Source: JAFGQU01 sp964483625 (lineage in GTDB: Bacteria > Omnitrophota > Gorgyraeia > Duberdicusellales > 4484-171). From it: 31,239 nt of DNA. The position numbers and the translations under genes are program-made. The notes below the pieces were generated by a model. That model was not told the origin of the DNA and searched no databases. It saw nothing but the letters and a program-made list of their open reading frames with translations. The stretch covers positions 1 through 31,239 of the forward strand of contig CAZABB010000021.1 in NCBI GenBank assembly GCA_964483625.1, in the 5' to 3' direction. The number at the start of each line of letters is the position of its first letter. Positions within the stretch are counted from its first letter, which is position 1. Positions 31,173 to 31,239 of the stretch are shown here, piece by piece.

Positions 31173-31239
31173 TTAATCTTCGGGGAACAGCAGGCCAGTC
31201 TTCAAGCGTTCCTGGCTGCGGACCGCGCCCGCGGGTTTG
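31173..31239 (-). CDS. C-terminal end of an unidentified gene (cut by window edge)
   Basis: One minus-strand frame enters from the right edge and ends at TAA (31173-31175) after 21 residues ending in TGLLFPED. It overlaps the apparent N-terminus of the DUF1573 protein in another frame. It is too short to identify. It may be the end of the neighbouring gene, or the upstream part of the same protein if a frameshift separates them. Confidence 0.3.
   Translation of the reverse strand, partial: KPAGAVRSQERLKTGLLFPED

Overview
The window looks like a chromosomal segment of an uncultivated, probably anaerobic, Gram-negative-type bacterium. The evidence is signal peptidase II, lipoprotein-like proteins, a TolB-like propeller fragment, PilT, DksA-type zinc-finger protein, sigma70-style promoters and strong AGGAGG ribosome binding sites. 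The mix (Thi4 rather than ThiG, NifS plus a short NifU, a class II EPSP synthase, PilZ proteins, DUF1189, many short-unit intergenic repeats) would fit a PVC-related lineage such as Omnitrophota. That placement is inference; no rRNA is present to confirm it. I see no phage, transposon, integron or CRISPR.

Nearly everything is on the minus strand, so the transcriptional order runs from high to low coordinates. At 31.2-29.3 kb lie a DUF1573/CcmH-like/DUF1573 cysteine-rich protein and cysK. At 29.2-20.4 kb is a long co-directional sulfur and iron-sulfur run: metX-metW, thi4, a ThiI-like PP-loop protein, mnmA, nadA, nifS, nifU, then pilT. NifS supplies sulfur, NifU is a likely Fe-S scaffold, MnmA and the PP-loop protein are likely tRNA thiolases, NadA needs a 4Fe-4S cluster, and MetX and CysK feed sulfur amino acid synthesis.

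At 20.4-18.6 kb a clear promoter drives an SGNH-type membrane protein and a TolB-like lipoprotein. At 18.0-15.3 kb the region is looser: PilZ / small membrane protein / PilZ, the only clear plus-strand gene (an RRM RNA-binding protein with a bidirectional terminator), a small secreted coiled-coil protein, a tRNA-Arg(ACG), and several structured or repeat-filled spacers.

At 15.3-11.4 kb a tightly overlapped operon holds flavodoxin, cutA, ccdA, a thioredoxin-like protein and a nicotinate phosphoribosyltransferase fused to a nicotinamidase. At 11.3-4.95 kb come proC, DUF1189, MTA phosphorylase, a PfkB kinase and ileS. At 4.95-0.5 kb a strong promoter drives dksA-lspA-rluD-aroA-FAH-yjbQ. The left edge cuts valS.

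The most interesting points are the NAPRT-nicotinamidase fusion, a Thi4 with cysteine at the position of the suicidal sulfur donor, the DUF1573/CcmH-like/DUF1573 protein whose start is disrupted, and a set of 7-8 bp repeat arrays, several in inverted pairs, in the spacers.
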